This document shows, piece after piece, positions 19,068 to 27,617 of a stretch of 64,000 nucleotides of DNA. Each line of letters opens with the position of its first letter. Within the stretch, counting starts at the first letter, position 1. The translations under genes were made by a program, and so were the position numbers. The notes below the pieces were generated by a model that did not search any database, was not told the origin of the DNA, and saw only the letters and a list, made by a program, of their open reading frames with translations. Location: contig CANLMI010000001.1 in NCBI GenBank assembly GCA_947492375.1, forward strand, positions 124,001 through 188,000. Reading direction: 5' to 3'. This stretch comes from an uncultured Kordiimonas sp. (GTDB lineage: Bacteria; Pseudomonadota; Alphaproteobacteria; Sphingomonadales; Kordiimonadaceae).

Positions 19068-21770
19068 TTAGCGAAGCTTGTTGCTGTGCGCGGTGCCGCC
19101 GAAGATCGCATTAAAATATACAAGATTTAATCCATCCAGATACGCACGCGTAGTAGGTTCCTGCGTAAATCCAATCACCATGCCCCGGCCTTTGCTCTCA
19201 TGGATGAGAAAGGGTTTGAAGGCAAGCTGGGCCTTGTTTTCTTCCCAGAGATGACCTGTCGCAAGCAATTTGTCGCTACCTTTGAAATAGACAACATTGG
19301 TGCCAGTGTTTAAATCGATTGGGGCATAAATATCATCGCCGCGAACAAGCACCTTTAGTTCATCCGCAACACCCGCGGTTAGCCAATGATCTTTATCAAT
19401 ACCGGCATTTACGATCGCGCCGGGCACGCTGTCAGGGCCTTCCTTGGCAGGTTGAAGGGAAGCTTGGTATTCGTCAAAGGATGCATAGTTTTTACCTGCA
19501 ACGCGGCCTTTATCCACCTTGGTTTCTTTAACGCCGTCTTTGGTTTGGTTCTCGCGCTTGGCCGATAATAGACCGGCTTTCTCATGTGTTAGGAAGCGAA
19601 CTGCGGTGGAGTTACCAATTAAAACTCCGCCTTTGGATACCCAATCGCTCAGGTTCTTGGCACCAGTTTCACCGAGCGCATCCATATAATTGCTGCGGAA
19701 ACCTTGAGCCGGTAAAATCAGAACGTCATAGCGTGACAGGTCAGCGCGCTTTAGCATCGGTGTTCTGATCACTGTAACCGGATAGCCGAATTGTTGCTCG
19801 ATCACATAGCGGGTGTTGCCTGCACTATTCTGACTTGTGGCTTCATCCCATGCCATTGCAATTTTAGGGGCATGGATTTTGTTAACTGCACGGCTGCCGA
19901 AATCCATTCCGCTCTCTATCCAGCTTGTATCAACGCCGACCACTTCGGCGCCTGTCTCAGATGCCATGCTCGCGAGCGTATCGCCCAAACGGTCATCATT
20001 TGCTGCAACGTCGATGATCAGCGAACCGGCTGGGTAGGTTCGGCCGTTTTGGGTAAAGCCTTTATCGTTTGATTTGACATTAATGCCTGCACGCAACGCT
20101 TTGGTGAGCAATCGCCCCGCTGCCATATCGCCCCACGGTACAAGGTAAGCAACTTTGGCATCAGTTTTATTGATGGTGCCTTTTGGTGCCTCGTACGCTT
20201 CAACCAGATTACCGTCTACATCTACCGGGCGACCGCATCGGTTCATATCCACATTATACATGATCGGCAGCGACCATCCCGTTACATCATATATATCATG
20301 ATCAAGGTTTTTGGCGCGGCGGCGTTCTTGCTCTTTAACAAAATCAGCGTTCATATCAACCTGTGGGTCAAGGAGCGTGCGCACCATGCGCTTGCGTGGC
20401 TGTGCCAAATCAACAACAAAGGCACCAGCTTTGTAATTTACATTACAGGCTTTGAAATCGGCGCTCGCGCGGGTGATTTCAACACCTTGTGCGGCAAGGA
20501 TACCAGCGAGCTTCTGGTTTGCGGCCTTGTCGCGTGTTGCCGGGAAAATATAGGTCCGGTTTTGTCGGTCGTTAGACCCTTCGCGGACGGCGCTCACCTG
20601 ATAATCATAAAAGTTCTTGAGGAAAGTCTCGCGGTTTTTCGATACTATTTCTGCGGTGGCAAGCGATGTGATGAAATGGCCTTTCACTGTATCGCGGAAA
20701 CCAAATTCACTGCCGTCTGTGCGGCGATATTTCAAACCACGGGATGATGCCTGTTCATACGTCATGGCAAGAGCGCCGTAATAGGCGGGCCAGCTTGCGC
20801 CGTAACCCGGGTAAAAGGCATCAAAAATATCGCGGGTGAAATAGGGACGGCCAAACGCATCGAACCATTTTGCGTTATTCTGTCCAAATAGCGTCAGGCT
20901 GCTGCGCTGACTTGGGGCAAGGTGCGGGTTATAGGGAATGGCTTCTGGCGCAAAATAATAAGTGCTATCGCCGCCCATTTCATGCACATCAACAAACGTA
21001 AGCGGATACCATTCCTGTAATGCCTTCACATGACCGCGAGTTTCGGGCTGTGTCAGTGAAATCCAGTCCCGGTTCATATCAAAGAGATAATGGTTCGTGC
21101 GTCCTGACGGCCACGGCTCGTTATGCTCTGCTGATAGGCGGTCTGTGTCTGCTTCTAAACCCTTTGCAGATCTGAAACGATGGATAAAGCGATCACGTCC
21201 ATCAGGGTTTTGCATCGGATTAATGAAGACGATGGTGTTCTCTAAAATCTCTGGCGCACGCGCGTCGCCCTTGGAGGCGAGCAAATGATAAGCAGTCATG
21301 ATGCTGGCATCAGTTGAGGAAATCTCGTTACCGTGAACACCGTACGCGAGCCATACAGAGGCGGGCAGGGTGCCGATCAATTTGTCGGCTTCGGCTTTTG
21401 ATGTCTTGCGGGGATCAGCGAGCGCCTGCATGCCCGTTTTATAATCATCGAGCTTGGCAATATTATCAGCGCTGGAAATAGCGACATAATATAATTTCCG
21501 GCCTTCCCATGTTTCACCGTATTCAAAAAGGCGGACTTGATCAGGCTTGGCTGCTGCAAGTGCCGTAAAATATTTGTGGGTATTTGCGTGGGTTGTGATC
21601 TTGTCTCCGACCTTGTGGCCAATCACACTCTTTAAACTTGGAATATCATTTGAATATTCAGCGTTTGGCCAGTAGGTGAAGGTGTCATCGGCACTGATTG
21701 CCGTATTTGAACCAATGGCTAATGTGATAGCGAGTGCACTTGCACCGATCTTTGATTTTAAGGATGTCAT
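19068..21770 (-). CDS. Secreted M14-family zinc carboxypeptidase
   Basis: Large exported metallopeptidase of 900 residues with a Sec signal peptide (KIGASALAITLAIGSNTAIS, cleaved near SAD). The M14 domain covers about residues 45-400: zinc site WLAYGVHGNEISSTD (HxxE), PMQNPDGRDRF, the third zinc ligand in FVDVHEMGGDSTYYFAPE, and an acidic MTYEQASSRG that fits the catalytic Glu. The remaining 500 residues look like a class I glutaminase-like domain (LILPAQGFRSNYM; KGGVLIGNSTAVRFL), common in this peptidase group. Shine-Dalgarno GGGAGA precedes the ATG. Likely degrades extracellular peptides. Confidence 0.88.
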   Translation of the reverse strand: MTSLKSKIGASALAITLAIGSNTAISADDTFTYWPNAEYSNDIPSLKSVIGHKVGDKITTHANTHKYFTALAAAKPDQVRLFEYGETWEGRKLYYVAISSADNIAKLDDYKTGMQALADPRKTSKAEADKLIGTLPASVWLAYGVHGNEISSTDASIMTAYHLLASKGDARAPEILENTIVFINPMQNPDGRDRFIHRFRSAKGLEADTDRLSAEHNEPWPSGRTNHYLFDMNRDWISLTQPETRGHVKALQEWYPLTFVDVHEMGGDSTYYFAPEAIPYNPHLAPSQRSSLTLFGQNNAKWFDAFGRPYFTRDIFDAFYPGYGASWPAYYGALAMTYEQASSRGLKYRRTDGSEFGFRDTVKGHFITSLATAEIVSKNRETFLKNFYDYQVSAVREGSNDRQNRTYIFPATRDKAANQKLAGILAAQGVEITRASADFKACNVNYKAGAFVVDLAQPRKRMVRTLLDPQVDMNADFVKEQERRRAKNLDHDIYDVTGWSLPIMYNVDMNRCGRPVDVDGNLVEAYEAPKGTINKTDAKVAYLVPWGDMAAGRLLTKALRAGINVKSNDKGFTQNGRTYPAGSLIIDVAANDDRLGDTLASMASETGAEVVGVDTSWIESGMDFGSRAVNKIHAPKIAMAWDEATSQNSAGNTRYVIEQQFGYPVTVIRTPMLKRADLSRYDVLILPAQGFRSNYMDALGETGAKNLSDWVSKGGVLIGNSTAVRFLTHEKAGLLSAKRENQTKDGVKETKVDKGRVAGKNYASFDEYQASLQPAKEGPDSVPGAIVNAGIDKDHWLTAGVADELKVLVRGDDIYAPIDLNTGTNVVYFKGSDKLLATGHLWEENKAQLAFKPFLIHESKGRGMVIGFTQEPTTRAYLDGLNLVYFNAIFGGTAHSNKLR

Positions 21771-21889
21771 AGATTGAGTCTCCCGACGTTATATCCCCAT
21801 ATAAATTTCTATACGGTTATCGGGTTTTCTCCTGATTTAAAAGAAGAATACGATAATCAGTGAAAAAGATATTAATGCACCGCTTAGTG

Positions 21890-22252
21890 TTAAGGGCCAA
21901 GGTTGGAAGCCACGCCAATTATTAATACCGTGTAAATGCCGAGGCCAAGAAGCGCTTTGTGTAACAATGGGCGCATAGAAAACTTCATAATCAAGTATAT
22001 AACGGCGATTGCTACAAGTGAGATAACGGCAAAGGCAACCCCGGCCTTATAGTTTTCAGCATACCAAATATCAGGTGAACTGATGGTATATTGAGTTCTA
22101 TAGCCGTAAACAGCGTTCGGCGGTATTAAACCAAGAATCATGGGAATGGAAACAAGCAATAATATTACTGGTACGCCGTACGATAGCCATACAAGTATTT
22201 TCATGGCAAACGCATCATATTCCTGTTTTATCTGATTGTAATCCTGCTCCAT
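21890..22252 (-). CDS. SdpI-like small membrane protein
   Basis: 120 residues with three hydrophobic helices (about 15-40, 70-90, 97-116). Between the first two lies YGYRTQYTISSPDIWYAENY, which matches the motif of the SdpI/YfhL C-terminal region (GxRTxxT-xSsxxxWxxan). SdpI confers immunity to the SDP toxin in Bacillus, but proteobacterial homologues have no known role, so only the family is proposed. It is divergent from rpmF. No good ribosome-binding site is seen upstream of the ATG. Confidence 0.7.
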   Translation of the reverse strand: MEQDYNQIKQEYDAFAMKILVWLSYGVPVILLLVSIPMILGLIPPNAVYGYRTQYTISSPDIWYAENYKAGVAFAVISLVAIAVIYLIMKFSMRPLLHKALLGLGIYTVLIIGVASNLGP

Positions 22253-22376
22253 AGTTTTATACTAATATCTAACGTTTGCTAGGTCAAATAGGGTTGTGGA
22301 TATGTGGGTTTAACGACACGGGACAGCCCATATTCCATTTAAAAAATATTGTTGATAAAACTCTCGAATCTTTCGC

Positions 22377-22405
22377 TTGCAATTTAAAAGGCAAACCCTT
22401 ATGTT
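22377..22405 (+). promoter_or_regulatory. Possible rpmF promoter
   Basis: TTGCAA and TATGTT separated by 17 bases, 120 bases upstream of the rpmF ATG. The -35 matches 5 of 6 and the -10 matches 4 of 6. No experimental evidence. Confidence 0.4.
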
Positions 22406-22406
22406 T

Positions 22407-22523
22407 CGCGCCTCGAATCATAGAGTTTACAAATGCGTAGGCTCAACTACTTGCCTAACGGTCGTGAGAGAGCGAATTTGATCGCTAAGTTATCGAGCCG
22501 GGGCGTGCGAAAAGGTTAAGAAA
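22407..22523 (+). promoter_or_regulatory. Structured leader of rpmF
   Basis: The leader can fold as a branched structure: 22436-22442 with 22453-22460 (one bulged A), 22471-22475 with 22482-22486 (AGCGA/TCGCT, 6-base loop), and an enclosing stem CTCGA 22412-22416 with TCGAG 22493-22497, extendable across a bulge. The enclosing stem ends just before the ribosome-binding region. Function, possibly L32 autoregulation, is inferred. Confidence 0.4.
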
Positions 22524-22709
22524 ATGGCAGTTCCAAAAAGTAAAATAACCCGCTCTCGTCGTGGTATGCGCCGTTCACATGATGCTCTTAGAAGCGTTAA
22601 TTTTCAAGAAGACTCAAACACAGGTGAATATAAACTTCGCCACCACATCGACCTGAAAAGTGGTCAGTACCGTGGGAAACAGATTCTTGAGCCAAAAGGC
22701 GACTTCTAA
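22524..22709 (+). CDS. rpmF: Ribosomal protein bL32
   Basis: Large-subunit ribosomal protein of 61 residues. The N-terminus [20 protein letters not shown] is the family signature. The C-terminus lacks the zinc cysteines present in some L32 forms, as usual for alphaproteobacteria (the C-minus type). It stands alone here, with no yceD (DUF177) upstream and no plsX downstream. A hairpin terminator follows. Confidence 0.97.
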   Translation: MAVPKSKITRSRRGMRRSHDALRSVNFQEDSNTGEYKLRHHIDLKSGQYRGKQILEPKGDF

Positions 22710-22736
22710 GAAATATTTCTTGGAAAACAAGTTTTG

Positions 22737-22774
22737 AAAAAAGCCGACACTGTTTATTCAGCGCCGGTTTTTTT
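22737..22774 (+). terminator. Intrinsic terminator after rpmF
   Basis: An A-run/T-run flanked stem: GCCGACACTG and CAGCGCCGGT pair around the loop TTTATT with two A-C mismatches, then seven Ts. It lies 27 bases after the rpmF stop. Confidence 0.8.
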
Positions 22775-22991
22775 CTGTTTGTGTTACTGACCTTCTTACA
22801 AAGCTGGAAATCCGAGAGTTCTTTGCATGTGGCTATCGGATAGATACCTAATCATGTTGGCCATGACGGTTGGTTGGTATCGTTTTTTGTTGCCGTATCC
22901 ATATTCATACAGCTTTCTTTTGCCATATTCCCCAAATATTTATAGTCTTGGCAGGTATATAGTCTGATTCTGAATTCCAAGGGGGAATGCC

Positions 22992-23771
22992 ATGTTTCTG
23001 AAACGCATCATTTTTGCTGTTACTTTTCTCTCGTTAACTGCATGTGTCACAACAAATAATGTTACGGGGCGTAAGCAACTGATTACGATTCCGCCAAGTC
23101 AGGATGCGGCGCTTGGCCTCAATGCCTTGAATGAAGTTAAAAAAACTGCGCCTGTTGTGACAACAGGCCCGATGGCGGAACGCATCCAGCGTATCGGAAA
23201 CCGAATTGCTGCCATATCCCACGCACCCAATATGGACTGGGAATTTATTGTAATTGACGAACCAGTTTTAAACGCGTGGGCGCTGCCGGGCGGCAAGGTT
23301 GCTGTTTATTCAAAAATGGCAGAAACATTCAATACAGACGAACAGCTTGCCGCCATATTGGGGCATGAGGTTGCGCATGCAGTTCTCCGGCACGGGGCGG
23401 AGCAGGTAAGCCGTGGGCAGCTTCAGAATCTTGCGATCACTGGGCTTGGTGTCGCGGCGGGTGTTGCCACCGAAGACGCGAAAACAGCACAGCTTGCCGT
23501 CGCACTTGGTTCAATGGCTGCGCAAGGGTTTGTGCAGTTACCGCATAGTCGCTCGATGGAACTTGAAGCCGATGATGTAGGCACTGCCTATATGGCGAAA
23601 GCGGGCTTCGACCCACGGGCCTCGGTTACGCTGTGGCAGAAAATGAAATCACTCAAAGAAGGCCAGCAGGCACCATCACCTTTCTTCTCAACGCACCCCG
23701 CAGATGACAAGCGCATCGCACGTCTTCAGGCAAAAATGGATGTGTATTTGGCGGAGTATAGAGACCGGTAA
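22992..23771 (+). CDS. M48-family metallopeptidase lipoprotein
   Basis: Periplasmic zinc protease of 259 residues. N-terminal lipoprotein signal ends LSLTAC, with the lipidated Cys at residue 18. The M48 core has NAWALPGGKVAVYS and the zinc helix ILGHEVAHAVLRHGAEQ (HEVAH near residue 127), with the third ligand in SMELEADDVG and the family's FSTHPADDKRIARL near the end. Similar to LoiP/YcaL-type outer-membrane quality-control proteases. Strong Shine-Dalgarno AGGGGGAA upstream. Confidence 0.92.
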   Translation: MFLKRIIFAVTFLSLTACVTTNNVTGRKQLITIPPSQDAALGLNALNEVKKTAPVVTTGPMAERIQRIGNRIAAISHAPNMDWEFIVIDEPVLNAWALPGGKVAVYSKMAETFNTDEQLAAILGHEVAHAVLRHGAEQVSRGQLQNLAITGLGVAAGVATEDAKTAQLAVALGSMAAQGFVQLPHSRSMELEADDVGTAYMAKAGFDPRASVTLWQKMKSLKEGQQAPSPFFSTHPADDKRIARLQAKMDVYLAEYRDR

Positions 23772-23790
23772 AAGGTATTAAGGATTATCT

Positions 23791-24363
23791 ATGAAACATA
23801 TTGTTCTTTTTGTTTTATTTCTCTCATTTAGTGCGCCTGCTATCGCTGATAAGCATGGAATGTATCAATCTGTACAGGATATGGCCGACGATGGTTAGCG
23901 TGTAGTTACGCTAGAGGATTATAAACAGGCAGCAAAGAATAATAAATTAGATGCTCGATACTACACAGATTATAGGTTAAAGGCTGATAATCATTATTTG
24001 GTTGTTGATGGTGATTTTGATGGTAATGGATTAACAGATACAGCTAAATTTTATATCAACGAAAATAAACATCAGTATGGATTATTCGCATTTATGGGGC
24101 AGCCTTCAGGCGAGACCACTATTGTGAATTTGTCCTTACTGAAAAACCATGATTTACATACCCGTTTGGGGGTATCAAAAGTTAAACTGGGAAGATATGA
24201 AACGGCTTGTAGTAAAGGGTACGGGCGTTCCTATTGTACTAGCACTCAACCTGCATCAATCACACTCGAATATGATACAATTAGTGTTATCACCTTTGGA
24301 ACCTCTGAGAGTTTTTATTATTGGAATGAGGGTCATTTCTCTCCAATTTTAATAGCAGATTGA
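23791..24363 (+). pseudogene. Exported protein gene interrupted by in-frame TAG
   Basis: From ATG 23791 the frame encodes a signal peptide (KHIVLFVLFLSFSAPAIA) and then meets TAG at 23896-23898 (codon 36). The same frame continues for another 154 codons to TGA at 24361. The continuation has protein-like content: LVVDGDFDGNGLTDTAKFYI, a Ca-binding-like DxDxDGxxxxD loop as in FG-GAP/VCBS-type proteins, and paired cysteines TACSKGYGRSYC. A 190-residue exported protein broken by one nonsense change is the simplest reading; readthrough or a sequence error are alternatives. The region is AT-rich. The product is unrecognised. Confidence 0.7.
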
Positions 24364-24442
24364 TATTTTTAATCCATTTCTCTTAATAAAAATATGCGTA
24401 CTATCGATAATGAATTGTTTGGTTAGGTTGCACGAGAGAATA

Positions 24443-25735
24443 ATGAAAAAACTAATTATTGGGATAATCATTACCTGTTGGTCAGTGAAAGGCGTTTTAG
24501 CCCAAGACTTACCGCCCGCATCGCCAGAGCGGATGCAGGCGCGCATTGTAGCCTTATCTGAGTTCGGCAAAAACGCTGATGGCGGCGTAGACCGCGTTGC
24601 CTACTCAAAGGCGGATATTGATGGCCGCGCTTATATCATGGATTTGATGCGCGGGCAGGGGCTCACTAATCTTCGTATCGACGTTGGCGGCAATATCATT
24701 GGACGCAGGCCGGGCACTGAGCCTGATGCAAAGCCAATCATGATTGGCTCACATACCGATAGCGTGCCGGGTGGTGGCAATTATGACGGCGATGTCGGCG
24801 TTATTGCAAACCTAGAGGTCATTGACCTGTTGAATGCAGCGAACATTCAAACGCGCTCGCCGATTGATGTTGTTGTGTTCTCGAATGAAGAGGGCGGTCT
24901 TGTGGGTAGCCTTGCAATGACCGGTAAATTAAAGCCTGAAACCCTTGATGTTATGAGCCACTCGGGCCTCACGATCAGGGATGGCATCCGTGCTATCGGC
25001 GGGGACCCTGATAATATTACCCGCGATATTATCAAACCGGGTGTTTTGAAGGCGTTTGTTGAACTCCATATCGAGCAAGGGGCCTTTTTGGACGAAGATG
25101 ATATTGATATTGGGGTAGTGCAAGGCATTGTTGGGATCAACTGGTGGGATATTACGATTGATGGTGTTGCAAACCACGGCGGCACGACGCCGATGAACCG
25201 CAGGCAGGATGCGATGGTGGCAGCAGCGCACCTAACACTTGCAATCAATAAAATCGCAAATGACCTACCGGGCCGTCAGGTTGCGACCGTTGGTCGGATT
25301 GAAGCGTTTCCGGGCGCCCCCAATGTTATTCCGGGCAAGGTTATCATGAGCCTGGAGGTGCGTGACCTTGAGCAATCAAAAATGGATCAGGTGTTTACCC
25401 TCGTTGAAAAAGAAGCATCAAAAATCGCTGACGAGACTGGAACTAAAATTGGCTTTGAGTTTATTGATGTTGCGTCCCATCCCGCCCCAACAGATGAGCG
25501 CATGCGGACTTTAATCGCAGATGCTGCAAAAGAGGCTGGATACTCCTACAAACTCATGCCATCAGGCGCGGGCCATGACGCGCAGGATATGGTCTCGGTC
25601 GCGCCAACAGGTATGATTTTTGTGCCATCAAAAGGCGGCGTCAGCCATAGCCCGAAGGAACATACGAGCCGGGACGAAATGGCGAAAGGTGCTGATGTTT
25701 TACTGCGAACCCTCCTAAAGATTGATGCGCTGTAA
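24443..25735 (+). CDS. Exported M20-family Zn amidohydrolase (allantoate/N-carbamoyl amino acid type)
   Basis: 430 residues from ATG 24443, which begins a signal peptide (KKLIIGIIITCWSVKGVLAQ); the 11 extra upstream codons do not look like protein. Zinc motifs: GSHTDSVPGGGNYDGDVGVI, FSNEEGG, LHIEQG and GAGHDAQDM. The dimerisation/lid segment ITIDGVANHGGTTPMNRRQD is the AmaB/hydantoinase-like (N-carbamoyl-L-amino acid hydrolase, allantoate amidohydrolase) form. These enzymes are normally cytoplasmic, so the export signal is unusual. Substrate unknown. Confidence 0.88.
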   Translation: MKKLIIGIIITCWSVKGVLAQDLPPASPERMQARIVALSEFGKNADGGVDRVAYSKADIDGRAYIMDLMRGQGLTNLRIDVGGNIIGRRPGTEPDAKPIMIGSHTDSVPGGGNYDGDVGVIANLEVIDLLNAANIQTRSPIDVVVFSNEEGGLVGSLAMTGKLKPETLDVMSHSGLTIRDGIRAIGGDPDNITRDIIKPGVLKAFVELHIEQGAFLDEDDIDIGVVQGIVGINWWDITIDGVANHGGTTPMNRRQDAMVAAAHLTLAINKIANDLPGRQVATVGRIEAFPGAPNVIPGKVIMSLEVRDLEQSKMDQVFTLVEKEASKIADETGTKIGFEFIDVASHPAPTDERMRTLIADAAKEAGYSYKLMPSGAGHDAQDMVSVAPTGMIFVPSKGGVSHSPKEHTSRDEMAKGADVLLRTLLKIDAL

Positions 25736-25810
25736 GTATATATATTTTCTAGTATTTATTGTGTTTAAGGTCATTCTTCTCCGTAATCTTGTGAAAGATG
25801 CTTTTTTATG

Positions 25811-25825
25811 TTAACCTTTTGTTAG
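25811..25825. promoter_or_regulatory. Near-match to CtrA box upstream of PEP-CTERM gene
   Basis: TTAA-N7-TTAG, one base off the TTAA-N7-TTAA consensus, 47 bases before the ATG of the PEP-CTERM gene at 25872. Alone it would be weak. It is listed because the other two PEP-CTERM genes have perfect matches. Confidence 0.3.
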
Positions 25826-25871
25826 TAATTAGTAGAAAATAACTAATAACAGACTGAAAAGTAGAAAAGCT

Positions 25872-26450
25872 ATGAAAAAAATTATTATGGCGGCATTAAT
25901 GGCCGTTGGGGTGGCTTTTGGCGTATCCGCGAATACCACCATTACTTTTGACGCCCTTCCGGGCCCAAATGGTTCTGCCTTTGCCGGGCCTTATTTTGAA
26001 GGTGGTTTTGGTGTTACTGCTGAAGCTGGCGATGTGTTTTCTGGTCAAGTTTTTGGCTCACCTGTACCAAGCTTGGTTGTTGGTTCTGTCTTTGGCGGAA
26101 GCGCTTCTGCCACTGTTCGGGTTACTGGTAATACGTTTATTCTGAATTCTTTTGATCTTGCGTCCCAAGGGGTTGGGACTTTTATGATCAATGGATTTCT
26201 GGGTGGAAATTCCGTATTCTCTTTCGGGGGTAATTTAAGTGGCCCGCAAGCGTTCAGTACATTTGCAGGAATGGGAGGTAATGTTGATACAGTTGACTTT
26301 GTATTGACGAATGTTCGTTCCAGCTCGATCAATCTTGATAATATTGTCCTTGGTGCAGTGCCTGAGCCTGCTACGTGGTTGATGATGATTATTGGTTTCG
26401 CGACCATAGGGGCCGCTTTGCGTCGTCGTCAGGTCGTAACAGAAGCATAG
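25872..26450 (+). CDS. PEP-CTERM sorting-signal protein
   Basis: 192-residue exported protein: signal peptide KKIIMAALMAVGVAFGVSAN, a Gly/Ser/Phe-rich beta-type body, and the C-terminal sorting signal VPEPATWLMMIIGFATIG followed by RRR. That tail (PEP motif, TM helix, arginine cluster) is processed by an exosortase, typically in exopolysaccharide-producing Gram-negatives. The body has no recognised catalytic motif. No exosortase or EPS gene lies in the window. Monocistronic, with its own terminator 34 bases after the stop. Confidence 0.9.
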   Translation: MKKIIMAALMAVGVAFGVSANTTITFDALPGPNGSAFAGPYFEGGFGVTAEAGDVFSGQVFGSPVPSLVVGSVFGGSASATVRVTGNTFILNSFDLASQGVGTFMINGFLGGNSVFSFGGNLSGPQAFSTFAGMGGNVDTVDFVLTNVRSSSINLDNIVLGAVPEPATWLMMIIGFATIGAALRRRQVVTEA

Positions 26451-26483
26451 ATTATTATAGATCTAGTATAATATGAGAAGAAG

Positions 26484-26510
26484 AAAAGGCCTTTGTTTAA
26501 AGGCCTTTTT
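26484..26510. terminator. Intrinsic terminator after PEP-CTERM gene
   Basis: An 11-bp perfect stem AAAAGGCCTTT/AAAGGCCTTTT with a GTTT loop and a T-run. The A-run on the other side makes it potentially bidirectional for the convergent DMT gene. Confidence 0.9.
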
Positions 26511-26577
26511 GTTTTTGGTCTTCACTCTGTATATGGGCCATCTATTTTGCTGTGGTTCTGCTGATTGATTTTTGATG

Positions 26578-27471
26578 CTATGAGGCTGTTTTTGATTTCA
26601 TTAATTTGCGTTCGCGGGCGAAGCTATAGATACCTGTTGAAACAACGATTGCGCTACCGATCAGGGTGTATGTATCCGGGAAATCAGCAAAAACAAAAAT
26701 GCTAAGCGCCATCGCCCACACGAGGTAGGTATAGCGAAACGGTGCGACAAACCCAACATCGCCGACCCGCATGGCCATAACTGTACCAATATATCCGAGG
26801 AAAAGAAAGAATGCAGCACCAGCCAGCATGGCGAGATGCGTAAGCGTGATTGTTTTCCATGGTTCAAAGAGCGCGAGTACGGCCCCCATAAGCATCACAG
26901 CAACGCTTGTGTAAAAAGCAATGAACATGCTTGGGATACTTTTTGATATATTTCTGGTTGTTAGATCACGGATAATCATGCACCCAATTGTGCCGAAAAG
27001 CATAAGGAAATAGATATTAAAGCCGCCGCCTTCTGCGCTACTGCCATCAGGCTGAATTACCAGCATAACACCGGAAAATCCTATCAGAATTGCAAGGTAA
27101 CGGCGCCAACCAACGGCCTCACGCATGAAAAGGGCTGCTGCGAGCGTGACCGCAAGGGGCATCACCTGCAAAACGGCGCTGGCATCAGCAAGCGACACAT
27201 GCACAAGTGCCGTTAGGAAAAAGATTGTGCCACCTAATTCACAGAGTGTTCGAACGATAATATGGCGATTAAAATGCCGACGACTGTTTTTCAGTGCACC
27301 AGACTTCACTGCAATAATCCCAAGGAAGATAGTGGAGAAAACACCGCGAATAAAGATAGATTGCTGAAGGTTTAAATCTGCGAGTACCAGTTTCATGAAG
27401 GCATCGTTTACTGCAAATCCCATCATGCCGAGCATCATATAGAACGCGCTTTGAATATTTTCTGATTGCAT
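26578..27471 (-). CDS. DMT-superfamily transporter (EamA domains)
   Basis: Inner-membrane transporter of 297 residues with ten hydrophobic helices and two EamA repeats (about 10-140 and 155-285). Typical pieces are FAVNDAFMKLVLADL, TALVHVSLADASAVLQVMPL and the second-repeat GTVMAMRVGDVGFVAPFRYT. The start is ATG 27471, giving the usual short N-terminus; another ATG eight codons earlier is possible. Substrate (metabolite or drug) cannot be told. Convergent with the PEP-CTERM gene. Confidence 0.88.
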   Translation of the reverse strand: MQSENIQSAFYMMLGMMGFAVNDAFMKLVLADLNLQQSIFIRGVFSTIFLGIIAVKSGALKNSRRHFNRHIIVRTLCELGGTIFFLTALVHVSLADASAVLQVMPLAVTLAAALFMREAVGWRRYLAILIGFSGVMLVIQPDGSSAEGGGFNIYFLMLFGTIGCMIIRDLTTRNISKSIPSMFIAFYTSVAVMLMGAVLALFEPWKTITLTHLAMLAGAAFFLFLGYIGTVMAMRVGDVGFVAPFRYTYLVWAMALSIFVFADFPDTYTLIGSAIVVSTGIYSFARERKLMKSKTAS

Positions 27472-27617
27472 AAGCCTGAACCTGAACTTGCACATGAAGT
27501 ATCATACTGTATTGATCGTGAAACAGCATTAGGGGAATATGGATTTGAGAGCAAACAAGAATTTAAAATCTATTAGGTAAATTTTATATTTGCGCGGCTA
27601 AGGAGTTGGGAGTGAAT

